A stretch of DNA of 64,000 nt from DP-19 sp036496285 (GTDB taxonomy: Bacteria > Desulfobacterota > Binatia > UTPRO1), in contig DASXLI010000067.1 of assembly GCA_036496285.1 (NCBI GenBank), positions 43,550 through 107,549 on the forward strand, written 5' to 3'. The notes beneath the pieces were generated by a model that was given only the letters and a program-made list of their open reading frames with translations, ran no database searches and was not told the origin of the DNA. Below are positions 26,647 through 36,428 of this stretch, one piece after another. The translations under genes were made by a program, and so were the position numbers. Each line of letters opens with the position of its first letter. Positions within the stretch are counted from its first letter, which is position 1.

Positions 26647-27549
26647 ATGGGCGAACGCATGGAAGGGCGTCGCTTCTCTCGTCGCGCCGTGCTGCGCGGG
26701 CTCGGCGTCGTCGCGGCGGTGGTCGTCGGGACGGGGGTCGGGCGCGTGGTACGGCGACCCGGACGAGTCCCGCGCCCCGCCGGCGCCCGCGTCGTGCGGC
26801 GAGCCTACGGATCCGGCCCGCTCCAGTTCGGTGACCTGCGGGTGCCGGACTCGGCCGGGCCGCATGCGGTCGCGCTCGTCGTCCACGGCGGGTTCTGGCT
26901 GCCGGGCTACGACCTCGATCTGATGGACCCGCTCTGCGACGCGCTCACCGCCGCGGGGATCGCGACCTGGAACGTCGAGTATCGGCGGATCGGCGAGGGC
27001 GGCGGCTACCCGGACACCTTTCTCGACGCCGCGGCCGGCGCGGACCTCCTCGCGACGCTCGCGACGGAGTTCGCGCTCGACCTCGCGCGGGTCGTGAGCG
27101 TCGGTCATTCCGCGGGCGGCCATCTCGCGCTCTGGCTCGCGGCGCGCCCACGCATCTCCAGCGGCCAGCTCCGGCCAGTGCGGCCGCCGCTCGTGCCGCG
27201 GGCCGCGCTCAGTCTCGCCGGCATCGCCGACCTGGCCCTCGCCTCCTCACTCGGGCTCGGCGCGGTCGATCGCTTGATGGGCGGGACGCCGGCGCAAGTA
27301 CCGGAGCGCTACGTGAGCGGCTCGCCGGCGGAGCTGCTGCCGCTCGGCGTGCCGCAGCTCCTCCTGCACGGCCGCGACGACACGATCGTGCCGCTGCAGA
27401 TCGCCGAGGGGTATCACGACGCGGCCGTGGCGCGCAGCGACCGCGCGACCCTCACGGTCCTCGACCGCATCGGCCACTTCGAGCTCGTCGACCCGGCTTC
27501 GGCAGCGTGGCCGGCGGTGCGGGATGGGGTGCGGTCGCTGCTCGGCTGA
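26647..27549 (+). CDS. Tat-exported alpha/beta hydrolase
   Basis: 300 residues from the ATG at 26647 (ATG at 26659 is an alternative). A twin-arginine signal RRFSRRAVLRGLG is followed by a hydrophobic stretch VVAAVVVGTGVG, so folded export is likely. Mature hydrolase: oxyanion motif VVHGGFWLPGYD, nucleophile VGHSAGGHLALW, acid LHGRDDTIVP and His in RIGHFELV. This matches the BD-FAE/kynurenine formamidase-like esterase group. Divergent from the LOG gene; a hairpin marks its 3' end. Confidence 0.85.
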   Translation: MGERMEGRRFSRRAVLRGLGVVAAVVVGTGVGRVVRRPGRVPRPAGARVVRRAYGSGPLQFGDLRVPDSAGPHAVALVVHGGFWLPGYDLDLMDPLCDALTAAGIATWNVEYRRIGEGGGYPDTFLDAAAGADLLATLATEFALDLARVVSVGHSAGGHLALWLAARPRISSGQLRPVRPPLVPRAALSLAGIADLALASSLGLGAVDRLMGGTPAQVPERYVSGSPAELLPLGVPQLLLHGRDDTIVPLQIAEGYHDAAVARSDRATLTVLDRIGHFELVDPASAAWPAVRDGVRSLLG

Positions 27550-27558
27550 GCCCAGCCG
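27543..27558. terminator. Hairpin at the end of the Tat hydrolase gene
   Basis: CGGCTG (27543-27548), AGCC, CAGCCG (27553-27558). The first arm ends in the first two bases of the stop codon (27547-27549). No T-tract; convergent gene end. Confidence 0.45.
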
Positions 27559-27583
27559 TCGTCCTGCCCGGGCGCAGCGAGAA

Positions 27584-28198
27584 TCACGCCTGCTTCAGAA
27601 TCTCGTGCAGCCTCGGCAGATGCTCGCGGCCCCAGAAGAGCTCCCCACTTTCGAGAACGAAGCTCGGAACGCCGAACACGCCAGCGCGCTCGGCCTCCTC
27701 CTGAATCCGCCGGAGCTCGGCCCGTCCCTCGCCCTCGACGAACGCGTCGAGGCCCGAGACCTCGGCACCGACGTCCCGCAATACGGCCGTCATCGCGGCG
27801 CGGTCCTCGATGTCGAGCTCACGCGTCCAGAAGCGCGCGAAGACCAGGTCGTTGTAGGGACGGAACGCGCCGTGCCGCTTGGCATACAGCATGCCGATGC
27901 CGGCGAGCGTCGAGTCGAAGATCTTGCGCGGCCCCCGGATCGTGAGGCCGCGGCCGGCCGCCTCGCGCCGCGCGTCCATGTAGGCGTAGCGGACGCGCCT
28001 CCACTGGTGCGCGTTGCGGCTCTCCTCCACGACCGCGCCGTGCTCGTCGAGGGTCGCGCTGCCGAGATAGGCAGGGATGTCGAGCGTGTACGGAAGCCAG
28101 TCGATCTCGACGCCGGTCTCGCGCGCGAGCTCGTACACCGGGTCCTTCGCGAGGTACGCGTACGGGCTCTTGTAGTCGATGTAGACCGCGAGCCTCAT
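27584..28198 (-). CDS. DsbA-fold 2-hydroxychromene-2-carboxylate isomerase-like protein
   Basis: 204 residues. Thioredoxin-like kappa-class fold: N-terminal VYIDYKSPYAYL, where a Ser replaces the CxxC of DsbA, as in HCCA isomerases and kappa GSTs; a helical insertion; and the cis-Pro loop GVFGVPSFVLESGELFWG near the C-terminus. HCCA isomerase acts in naphthalene catabolism, but many homologues act on other glutathione-linked substrates. It follows the ETF:quinone oxidoreductase-like gene by 16 bases in the same direction, so it is probably its operon partner. Confidence 0.88.
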   Translation of the reverse strand: MRLAVYIDYKSPYAYLAKDPVYELARETGVEIDWLPYTLDIPAYLGSATLDEHGAVVEESRNAHQWRRVRYAYMDARREAAGRGLTIRGPRKIFDSTLAGIGMLYAKRHGAFRPYNDLVFARFWTRELDIEDRAAMTAVLRDVGAEVSGLDAFVEGEGRAELRRIQEEAERAGVFGVPSFVLESGELFWGREHLPRLHEILKQA

Positions 28199-28214
28199 CG
28201 CGGGCAGGCGCGCC

Positions 28215-30314
28215 TCAGGCGAGATTGCGCTCGATCATCTCCATGACGTCGAGCGCCTGGACCTGCTCCTCCATGTCCTTGTGCTTGATGCCGTCGCCGA
28301 TCATCGTCATGCAGAACGGACAGGACATGGCGATCACGCCGGGCTGGGTCTCGAGCGCCTGCTCGGTACGCAGCAGATTGACCCGCTTGTCGGGATCCTC
28401 CTCGATCCACATGCGGCCGCCGCCGGCACCGCAGCACATGCCGGTGCGGCCGTGGCGCTCCATCTCCTGCGGCGCCGCACCGGTGACGGCCTTGATGACC
28501 TCGCGCGGCGAGTCGTACACGTTGTTGAAGCGGCCGTAGTAGCAGGAGTCGTGGTAGGTGACGGGCTTCCCCTGGAAGCCGTCGCGCTTGAGCGTGATCT
28601 TCTTCTCCTGCAGGAGGCGCTGCACCAGCTCGGCAGCGTGGATCACCTCGTAGTTGCCGCCGAACTGCGGGTACTCGTTGCGGAACGTGTTGAAGCAGTG
28701 CGGGCAGTTGACGATGATCTTCTTCACGCTCAAGCCGTTCAACACCTCGGTCAGCATCTGCGCCATGCTCTGGTAGAGGTACTCGTTGCCGAGACGGCGC
28801 GCCGAGTCGCCGTTGCACAGCTCATCCTTCCCCATGATGGCGAAGTTGATGCCGGCCTTCTTCAGGATCTTCACGAACGAGATGGTGGTTTTCTTGTTGC
28901 GGTCGTCGAAGGCGCCGCCGCAGCCGACGTAGTAGAGGTACTCCGCGTCGGGATTGTCGGCGAGGAGCGGCACGTCGAGCCCCTCGGTCCACGCGACCCG
29001 CTTCTCCGGCCCGAGACCCCAGGGGTTCGACTGCGTCTCCATGCCCTTGAAGGTACGCGTCAGCTCGGCGGGGAAGCGCGCTTCCTCCTGCACCAGGCTC
29101 CGCCGCATGTCGACGATTTTGTCGACGTACTCGATCATGACCGGGCACGCCTCCTCGCAGGCGCGGCACATGTTGCAGCTCCACAGCACGTCGTCGTGGA
29201 CGACGCTCTCCTCACCGATGAGGTTCACGCCGAACGGCTCGGCTGCCGCGCCGTCGCCCGCACCGTCACCGTTCGTCGCGCCGCCGTTCGCTTTGGCGGT
29301 CAGCAGCTCGGCCTGGTGCTCGTAGAGGTAGTCGCGCAGGTTGAGTAGGAGCTGGCGTGGCGCCAGCGGCTTGCCGGTCATCGTGGCCGGGCAGTTCGAC
29401 GAGCAACGCCCGCACTCCGTGCAGGTGTACATGTCGACGACCTGCTTCCAGGTGAACTGGTCGATGTGCGAGGTACCGAACGTCGTGGCGGTCTCGAGAT
29501 CCTGCTTGGCGAGGGCGCCGAGCGGCTCGAGCTTGCGGAAGAAGACGTTGGGGAGGCCGGTGATGATGTGGAAGTGCTTCGAGAGCGGCAGCACGTTCAG
29601 CATCGTGAGGATGAGGAGATTGTGGCCCCACCATCCCATCTCGGAGAGCGTGCGTGCGGTGCCGTTGCCGAACGGCGCGATCGTCGACGCCAGCAGCGAC
29701 GCGGTCGGCACCCAGCGGCGGGTGGCGAGCTCGGTCGCGTCCTGCCCCATGTAGACGAAGCGGCCGGCCTCGAAGAAGAGGTCGGTCAGCATGATGCCGC
29801 CGATGCAGCAGAGGATGAAAAGGGCCTCGCCGTGCGTCTCGTGGGCCAGGCGCTCCTCGGCCGGGCGGAAGCCGTAGAGGCGAGCGGGGTGGATGAAGAT
29901 CCAGCGGATCAGCGCATAGCTGACCGCGACGAGCACGATGACCTCCATCAGATCCTTCAGGAGGAAATACGGCCCGCCCAGCATGTCGACGCCGAGGAGC
30001 GGCAAGTGGAACTCGAGCCCGAACCAGCCCTGGCTGAATGCGGTGACGACGCGCACGCCGAGGACCACGAAGCCCCAGAAGATGAAGAAGTGCATCCAGC
30101 TCGGGCCGCGATCCTGCTTGTCGATGACGAACTTCTTCTGCCCGAAGCCGTAGACGAGCAGCGCGTTGATGCGCTCGGGAATCTTGTCGAAGAGATCCGT
30201 CCAGCGCATCGCCTGGAGCACGCGGAAGCGCCCGTAGAGCGTGTTGGCGAAGTACCCCAACGCTCCGAAGACGAGCAGCGTGTGGATGACGAATCGCAGA
30301 CCGAACTCGGGCAT
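28215..30314 (-). CDS. Membrane Fe-S oxidoreductase, ETF:quinone oxidoreductase (EMO/EtfD) type
   Basis: 699 residues, with GGGAGGGG upstream of the ATG. The N-terminal 250 residues carry five to six membrane helices with His residues that fit a NarI-like di-heme b domain (FFIFWGFVVLGVRV, HETHGEALFILCC). Two [4Fe-4S] motifs follow: CTECGRCSSNCPA (residues about 300-312) and CNMCRACEEACPV. Two CCG domains complete it, with CPHCFNTFRNEYP, YHDSCYYGR and GMCCGAGGGRMW. This architecture is that of the DUF224 proteins shown in Syntrophus/Geobacter-type bacteria (EMO) and in mycobacteria (EtfD) to take electrons from EtfBA to menaquinone during acyl-CoA oxidation. The presence of etfBA in the same window supports that role. 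Confidence 0.88.
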   Translation of the reverse strand: MPEFGLRFVIHTLLVFGALGYFANTLYGRFRVLQAMRWTDLFDKIPERINALLVYGFGQKKFVIDKQDRGPSWMHFFIFWGFVVLGVRVVTAFSQGWFGLEFHLPLLGVDMLGGPYFLLKDLMEVIVLVAVSYALIRWIFIHPARLYGFRPAEERLAHETHGEALFILCCIGGIMLTDLFFEAGRFVYMGQDATELATRRWVPTASLLASTIAPFGNGTARTLSEMGWWGHNLLILTMLNVLPLSKHFHIITGLPNVFFRKLEPLGALAKQDLETATTFGTSHIDQFTWKQVVDMYTCTECGRCSSNCPATMTGKPLAPRQLLLNLRDYLYEHQAELLTAKANGGATNGDGAGDGAAAEPFGVNLIGEESVVHDDVLWSCNMCRACEEACPVMIEYVDKIVDMRRSLVQEEARFPAELTRTFKGMETQSNPWGLGPEKRVAWTEGLDVPLLADNPDAEYLYYVGCGGAFDDRNKKTTISFVKILKKAGINFAIMGKDELCNGDSARRLGNEYLYQSMAQMLTEVLNGLSVKKIIVNCPHCFNTFRNEYPQFGGNYEVIHAAELVQRLLQEKKITLKRDGFQGKPVTYHDSCYYGRFNNVYDSPREVIKAVTGAAPQEMERHGRTGMCCGAGGGRMWIEEDPDKRVNLLRTEQALETQPGVIAMSCPFCMTMIGDGIKHKDMEEQVQALDVMEMIERNLA

Positions 30315-30338
30315 GTCCCCTCCCCTGTAGGCGTGCCC

Positions 30339-30367
30339 GTTTTATGGGATAAGGTGGCACCTCGCAA
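30339..30367 (-). promoter_or_regulatory. Promoter candidate for the Fe-S oxidoreductase
   Basis: Minus strand: TTGCGA (30367-30362), 17 bases, TAAAAC (30344-30339), 25 bases before the ATG at 30314. This is the only A/T-rich patch in the 66-base divergent spacer. Confidence 0.35.
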
Positions 30368-30380
30368 GTTGACGGTCCCG

Positions 30381-30845
30381 ATGAAGCTATCGATTTACAA
30401 GCTCTTTCTCGCCGTTGTGCTGATGGCGTGCACGCTCGGCTCGGCCTGCACCACCGACGCCGGCGGTGCCCGGGTGGTTCTGCATACGAAGAGCGGCGAC
30501 GTGCCGGTCGCGGTCGAGATCGCGGACACGGCGGAGCGCCGCAGCCTCGGCCTCATGTACCGGAAGGAGCTCGCCGCCGAGGCGGGCATGATCTTCGTCT
30601 TCGACGAGGCCGAGCACCTCACGTTCTGGATGAAGAACACCGTGCTGCCGCTCGACATGATCTTCATCCGCGACGACCGCCACGTCCTCGGCATCGTGAA
30701 GAATGCCGTGCCCTTCACGACCAGCTCGCGCGGCGTTCCAGGGGAATCGCGCTACGTACTCGAGGTGAACGCCGGCTTCAGCGACCGTCACGGGGTCGCC
30801 GACGGCGACGAGGTCAGCTTCGAGGGTGTGCCCGGCGTGCACTGA
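30381..30845 (+). CDS. DUF192 lipoprotein
   Basis: 154 residues. The signal peptide (LFLAVVLMACTLGSAC) ends in a lipobox. The mature part is a single DUF192 domain: EIADTAERRSLGLMYRKEL, GMIFVFDEAEHLTFWMKNT, LPLDMIFIRDDRHVLGI and a C-terminal VNAGFSDRHGVADGD. The fold is a small beta barrel of unknown activity and is widespread as an exported protein. It stands alone between the divergent Fe-S oxidoreductase and the carboxylase operon. Confidence 0.9.
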   Translation: MKLSIYKLFLAVVLMACTLGSACTTDAGGARVVLHTKSGDVPVAVEIADTAERRSLGLMYRKELAAEAGMIFVFDEAEHLTFWMKNTVLPLDMIFIRDDRHVLGIVKNAVPFTTSSRGVPGESRYVLEVNAGFSDRHGVADGDEVSFEGVPGVH

Positions 30846-30884
30846 GAGCTCCGTGCCCCTGGAAACCGCGCCCGGCGAGCCGCC

Positions 30885-30913
30885 TTGAACTCGTCGGCCC
30901 CGGCCGCTATTTT
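30885..30913 (+). promoter_or_regulatory. Promoter of the acyl-CoA carboxylase operon
   Basis: TTGAAC (30885-30890), exactly 17 bases, TATTTT (30908-30913), with the carboxyltransferase ATG at 30956. Five of six and four of six matches to consensus. Confidence 0.55.
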
Positions 30914-30955
30914 CAAACGCTTTCGTTCGCGACCCTTCCGCAGGAGCACGACACC

Positions 30956-32506
<1,551 letters not shown>

Positions 32507-32528
32507 CCGCGCCGAGAGCCGCACGCCC

Positions 32529-34040
32529 ATGCCCTCGCCCAAGCCCCTGCGCCGCGTCCTGATCGCCAACCGCGGCGAGATCGCGGTGCGCATCGCTCGC
32601 GCCTGCCGCGAGCTCGGCATCGAGAGCGTCGCGGTCTACTCCGAGCCCGACCGCACGGCGCTGCACGTCCAGGTCGCCGACTTCGCCTACCCCGTCGGCC
32701 CGGCACCGTCGTCGCAGAGCTATCTCGTCGTCGACAACATCATCGCGGCCGCCAAGGCGACGGGCGCCGACGCCATCCATCCCGGCTACGGCTTCCTCGC
32801 CGAGAACGCCGCCTTCGCCCGGCGCTGCGCCGCCGAGGGCATCACGTTCGTCGGCCCGACGCCCGATGCGATCATCGCGATGGGCGACAAGGTCGAGGCA
32901 CGCAAGCGCATGATCGCTGCCGGCGTGCCGGTCGTTCCCGGCTCCAAGGACACGCTCCGCGACGACGAGGTCGCGGCCGAGGCCGAGCGCATCGGCTACC
33001 CGGTCATGCTGAAGGCGTCCGCCGGCGGCGGTGGCAAGGGGATGCGCATGATCCCGGGCAAGGCGGAGCTCGCCTCGGCGCTCCGGGCCGTGCGCTCCGA
33101 GGCCAAGTCGTCCTTCGGCGACGACCGCCTCTACCTCGAGAAGTTCGTGCTCGGCCCGCACCACGTCGAGGTGCAGGTCCTCGCCGACACGCACGGCCAC
33201 ACCGTGCACGTCTTCGAGCGCGAGTGCTCGGTGCAGCGCCGCCACCAGAAGGTCATCGAGGAGTCGCCGTCACCGTTCATCGACGACAAGATCCGCCACG
33301 CCATGGGCGAGGTCGCGGTGAAGGCCGCGGCGAGCGTCGGCTACGTCGGCGCCGGCACGATCGAGTTCATGGTCGGCGCGGACAAGAACTTCTACTTCCT
33401 CGAGATGAACACCCGCATCCAGGTCGAGCACCCCATCACCGAGATGGTGACCGGCATCGACCTGGTGCAGGCGCAGCTCCGCATTGCCGGCGGCGAGCCC
33501 CTGCCCTGGCGCCAGCAGGACATCGCGCAGCGCGGGCACGCGATCGAGTGCCGCATCTACGCCGAGGACCCGGTGACGTTCTTCCCGGCGCCCGGCAAGA
33601 TCAGTCTCCTGCGCGTGCCCTCCGGCATCGGCATCCGCGACGACTCGAGCGTCTACGAGGGCGCCGAGGTCACGGTGCACTACGATCCGATGATCTCGAA
33701 GCTCGTCGCCTGGGGCGCCGATCGCGACGAGGCGATCCGCCGCATGCTGCGGGCGCTGGCGGAGTACCGTATCCAGGGACCCGGCGCGAACATCGCGTTC
33801 CACCGCTGGGTACTGGAGCACCCGCGCTTCCGCAGCGGCAACTACGACACCAACTTCATCCCGCAGGAGTACAAGGGCCTGCCGGCCGCCGAGGACGGCG
33901 CCGACCCGAGCGCGACGGCCATCATCGCGGCGGTCGTCGCCATGCTCGAGCGGCAGGACCGGTCGACCGGCGCCAAGGCGCCCGCCCAGGCGCAGAGCGC
34001 ATGGCGCGCCAACGCGCGGCGGGAGGCGATCCATGGCTAG
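32529..34040 (+). CDS. Biotin carboxylase subunit of the acyl-CoA carboxylase operon
   Basis: 503 residues, 22 bases after the CT gene. Complete BC: VLIANRGEIAVRIARAC, KASAGGGGKGMRM (about residues 162-174), ECSVQRRHQKVIEESPSP and MNTRIQVEHPITEMVTG (about 293). The C-terminal 50 residues after the BC core are an Ala-rich tail without a biotinyl domain; that domain is in the next gene, which overlaps by 8 bases. A paralogue lies at 3789 in the same window; that one has the MCC-type C-terminus, this one the ACC/PCC-type. Confidence 0.95.
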   Translation: MPSPKPLRRVLIANRGEIAVRIARACRELGIESVAVYSEPDRTALHVQVADFAYPVGPAPSSQSYLVVDNIIAAAKATGADAIHPGYGFLAENAAFARRCAAEGITFVGPTPDAIIAMGDKVEARKRMIAAGVPVVPGSKDTLRDDEVAAEAERIGYPVMLKASAGGGGKGMRMIPGKAELASALRAVRSEAKSSFGDDRLYLEKFVLGPHHVEVQVLADTHGHTVHVFERECSVQRRHQKVIEESPSPFIDDKIRHAMGEVAVKAAASVGYVGAGTIEFMVGADKNFYFLEMNTRIQVEHPITEMVTGIDLVQAQLRIAGGEPLPWRQQDIAQRGHAIECRIYAEDPVTFFPAPGKISLLRVPSGIGIRDDSSVYEGAEVTVHYDPMISKLVAWGADRDEAIRRMLRALAEYRIQGPGANIAFHRWVLEHPRFRSGNYDTNFIPQEYKGLPAAEDGADPSATAIIAAVVAMLERQDRSTGAKAPAQAQSAWRANARREAIHG

Positions 34041-34554
34041 GCAGCAGGATCCGCTGAAGCTCTCCGCCCGGGTCGACGGCGCCGCCCGCGAGGTCGAGGT
34101 CGTCGAGGTCGCCCCGCACATCTACCGCATCACGATCGACGGGGTGGAGCACGCCGTCGACGCGCGCACCCTGCGTCCGGGCTCCTTCTCGCTGCTGATC
34201 GATCAGCACTCGGTCGCGTGCGACGTCCGCACCGACGGCGACAAGCATCGCGTCGATCTCGCTGGCCGCACCATCGAGGTGCGGCTCATCGATACGCTGC
34301 GCCACGGCGGCGTCGCCGTCGAGACGGAGACGGTCGGCGGCCCGCAGGAGATCCGCGCCATGATGCCGGGCAAGATCGTGACCGTGCTCGTCGCGGTCGG
34401 CGACGCCGTCGAGAAGGGCACGGGCGTCCTCGTGGTCGAGGCCATGAAGATGGAGAACGAGGTGAAGTCCGCCGGCCCCGGCGTCGTGAAGGAAATCCTC
34501 GTCCAGCCCGGCCAGGCGGTCGAGTCGGGCGAGATCCTGGCGCGCCTCGAGTAG
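34033..34554 (+). CDS. Biotin carboxyl carrier protein subunit
   Basis: 173 residues, overlapping the BC gene by 8 bases. The N-terminal ~90 residues are the beta-rich BT-like linker domain (YRITIDGVEHAVDARTL). The C-terminal biotinyl domain has IRAMMPGKIVTVLV and VEAMKMENEV; the biotin-accepting Lys is about residue 139. It completes a three-subunit carboxylase with the two genes before it. A 6-bp palindromic hairpin lies just downstream. Confidence 0.95.
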   Translation: MARQQDPLKLSARVDGAAREVEVVEVAPHIYRITIDGVEHAVDARTLRPGSFSLLIDQHSVACDVRTDGDKHRVDLAGRTIEVRLIDTLRHGGVAVETETVGGPQEIRAMMPGKIVTVLVAVGDAVEKGTGVLVVEAMKMENEVKSAGPGVVKEILVQPGQAVESGEILARLE

Positions 34555-34570
34555 GCGTCCTCCGGCGCGG

Positions 34571-34584
34571 CGCGGGGGCCCGCG
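34571..34584. terminator. GC hairpin between carboxylase operon and sensor gene
   Basis: CGCGGG, GG, CCCGCG form a palindromic stem immediately before the minus-strand stop at 34585-34587. Convergent gene end, no T-tract. Confidence 0.45.
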
Positions 34585-36177
34585 TCAGCGCAGCACGGCG
34601 TCGCCCGCACGCGGGATCGCGTCGGTCGCCTCGTCGTAAAGCAGCACGTTCGCGAGGGCCATGGAGGCGAGCTGCCCGATGCCGCGCGCGATTCGCTCAC
34701 GCGCCGGCGTAAGCGTCGTCGTGCGGTCGCGGAAGCCGCCGACCTGCGCGCCGACGAGCGCTCCGCCCCTGAGCAGCGGGATGCAGAGAACGAACATCGC
34801 GCCGTGGCGCGCGAACATGTCGAGCAGCCGAACCGACGAGCCGGCCGCGTTGCGCACGACGACGACCTCGCCGCTCACGAGGCGCGTGCGATCCGCGCCG
34901 CTCAGCGCTTGCAACGGAAAACGCACGGTGCGGAGCGCCTCCCAATGGACGCCGGCGAGGCCGTAGGTCGCGCGCGCCGTGTAGACGTCCTCGTCCCTCA
35001 GCCGCAGCCACGTCGTGCTGTAATCGGCGCCCAGCGCGCTCGCCGTCTCGGTGCAGAGCCGCTCCATCATGACGGGCTTCTCGAGCGACGAGAGCAGCGC
35101 CCGGGCTACATCGACCAGCACCCGCGAGATGCGGCCTTCCTCCTCGCGCTCCTCATCGGCCTGGCGGCGGGCGGTCACGTCCTCGACTGTGCCGATCCGC
35201 CCGATCATCGTGCCGTCGGGCGCGCGCAGCGGGCGTACCCGCGCGTGCACCCAGCGGACTCCCCACGGCGTCACGTAGCGGAACTCGGCCTCGAGCTCGC
35301 GCTGCTCGCGAATCGAGGTCTCGCGCACCTCCAGCAGCGCGGCGAGGTCATCGGGATGCACGCCGTGCATCCACCCGTCGCCGCGGGCCTCGTCGCTCGA
35401 CATGCCGGTGATCTCCGACCAGCGCTCGTTGTTGTATGTCTCCTTGCCCTGCGGGTCGGTGACGACGATGCCGATCGGCGCCGCCGCGCTGAGCGAGCGA
35501 AAGAGGCTCTCGCTCGCCTCGAGATCGGCGGAGCGCGCCTTGACGGTCGCCTCGGTCCTCTCACGCGCGTACTCGATGCGCGCGCCCTGATGGGCGACGT
35601 CACGCATCGCCCGCACGCTCTGTAGGCAAGCGCACACGAGGAAGGCGTCCTCGAAGACGACCCACCCCGAGTGCTCGATCCAACGCCATGATCCGTCCGC
35701 GACGCCGAACACGGACTCGGGCCAGTAGACGCCGCGCAGGTAGTGGTCGGCGGCGACGGCCACCGTGGCCGGCAGGAAGAGCCACGCGTCGCGATAGAAC
35801 GCGAGGAACGCCAGCGAGCCGAAGACGTGGAAGTGGGTTTCCGTGCGGCCGCCGGTGAGATGGATCAGCAGGCTCGACATCAGCACCTGGCCGACCGCGA
35901 TGGCGTGGCGGGTCGACGTCTCGCCGGACCGCAGCAGCCCGAGCCCGACGGGAACGAGCGTGATCACGCCGCCGAGGAGCAACGCGATCCACACGTGCGT
36001 GTGGGCATGGCTCTGCGCCCCCGCCCAGACGCGCGGCGACACGACGGCCGCGATCGCGATCGCCGCCAGCCACTGCACGAGCATCAGCACGACGAACATC
36101 CGGTCCGTGCGCGTGAAGATCCGGAGCCGGTGCGCGCGGAACAGGGCTTCGGCGCGTTCCGCGACCGAACGCGCCAT
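34585..36177 (-). CDS. Membrane PAS-GAF sensor protein without an output domain
   Basis: 530 residues from the ATG at 36177; a GTG at 36276 would add 33 residues. The N-terminal four to five membrane helices include LTGGRTETHFHVFGSLAFL and ADHYLRGVYWPESVFG, a conserved sensor module usually seen in front of histidine kinases. A PAS domain (residues about 230-350: SLSAAAPIGIVVTDPQGKET, then GTVEDVTARRQADEER) follows, and then a GAF domain (about 365-510). The protein ends directly after GAF: there is no DHp/CA kinase, GGDEF, EAL or HTH. It must act through a partner or is a shortened kinase. No kinase gene is adjacent; a lone receiver protein lies at 44.6 kb. Confidence 0.85.
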   Translation of the reverse strand: MARSVAERAEALFRAHRLRIFTRTDRMFVVLMLVQWLAAIAIAAVVSPRVWAGAQSHAHTHVWIALLLGGVITLVPVGLGLLRSGETSTRHAIAVGQVLMSSLLIHLTGGRTETHFHVFGSLAFLAFYRDAWLFLPATVAVAADHYLRGVYWPESVFGVADGSWRWIEHSGWVVFEDAFLVCACLQSVRAMRDVAHQGARIEYARERTEATVKARSADLEASESLFRSLSAAAPIGIVVTDPQGKETYNNERWSEITGMSSDEARGDGWMHGVHPDDLAALLEVRETSIREQRELEAEFRYVTPWGVRWVHARVRPLRAPDGTMIGRIGTVEDVTARRQADEEREEEGRISRVLVDVARALLSSLEKPVMMERLCTETASALGADYSTTWLRLRDEDVYTARATYGLAGVHWEALRTVRFPLQALSGADRTRLVSGEVVVVRNAAGSSVRLLDMFARHGAMFVLCIPLLRGGALVGAQVGGFRDRTTTLTPARERIARGIGQLASMALANVLLYDEATDAIPRAGDAVLR

Positions 36178-36428
36178 GGCCGCCTGCCCGGCCTCGGACG
36201 GCCGCGACGGCCCCGACCCAGCGGCGTGCACGTCCTCGACCGGCCCCCCCGTGCCCACGCGGCTGGATGGGAGCACGACTCATGCCATCTGCGTGGCCGA
36301 GGGAGTCCGCCGCGCCGGGCGGATCACGGTGCGAATGCTGCAGCGAGCGCCATGAAACCAACGTCCGACGCAACGGTGGCGGTCCTCACGCATTGACCTG
36401 AGGGACCTTCGTTGCTAGCCGCCTCGCG

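Noticed and set aside
30428..30955. Longer N-terminus for the carboxyltransferase
   Set aside because: It would overlap the DUF192 lipoprotein out of frame; RBS and promoter point to the ATG at 30956.
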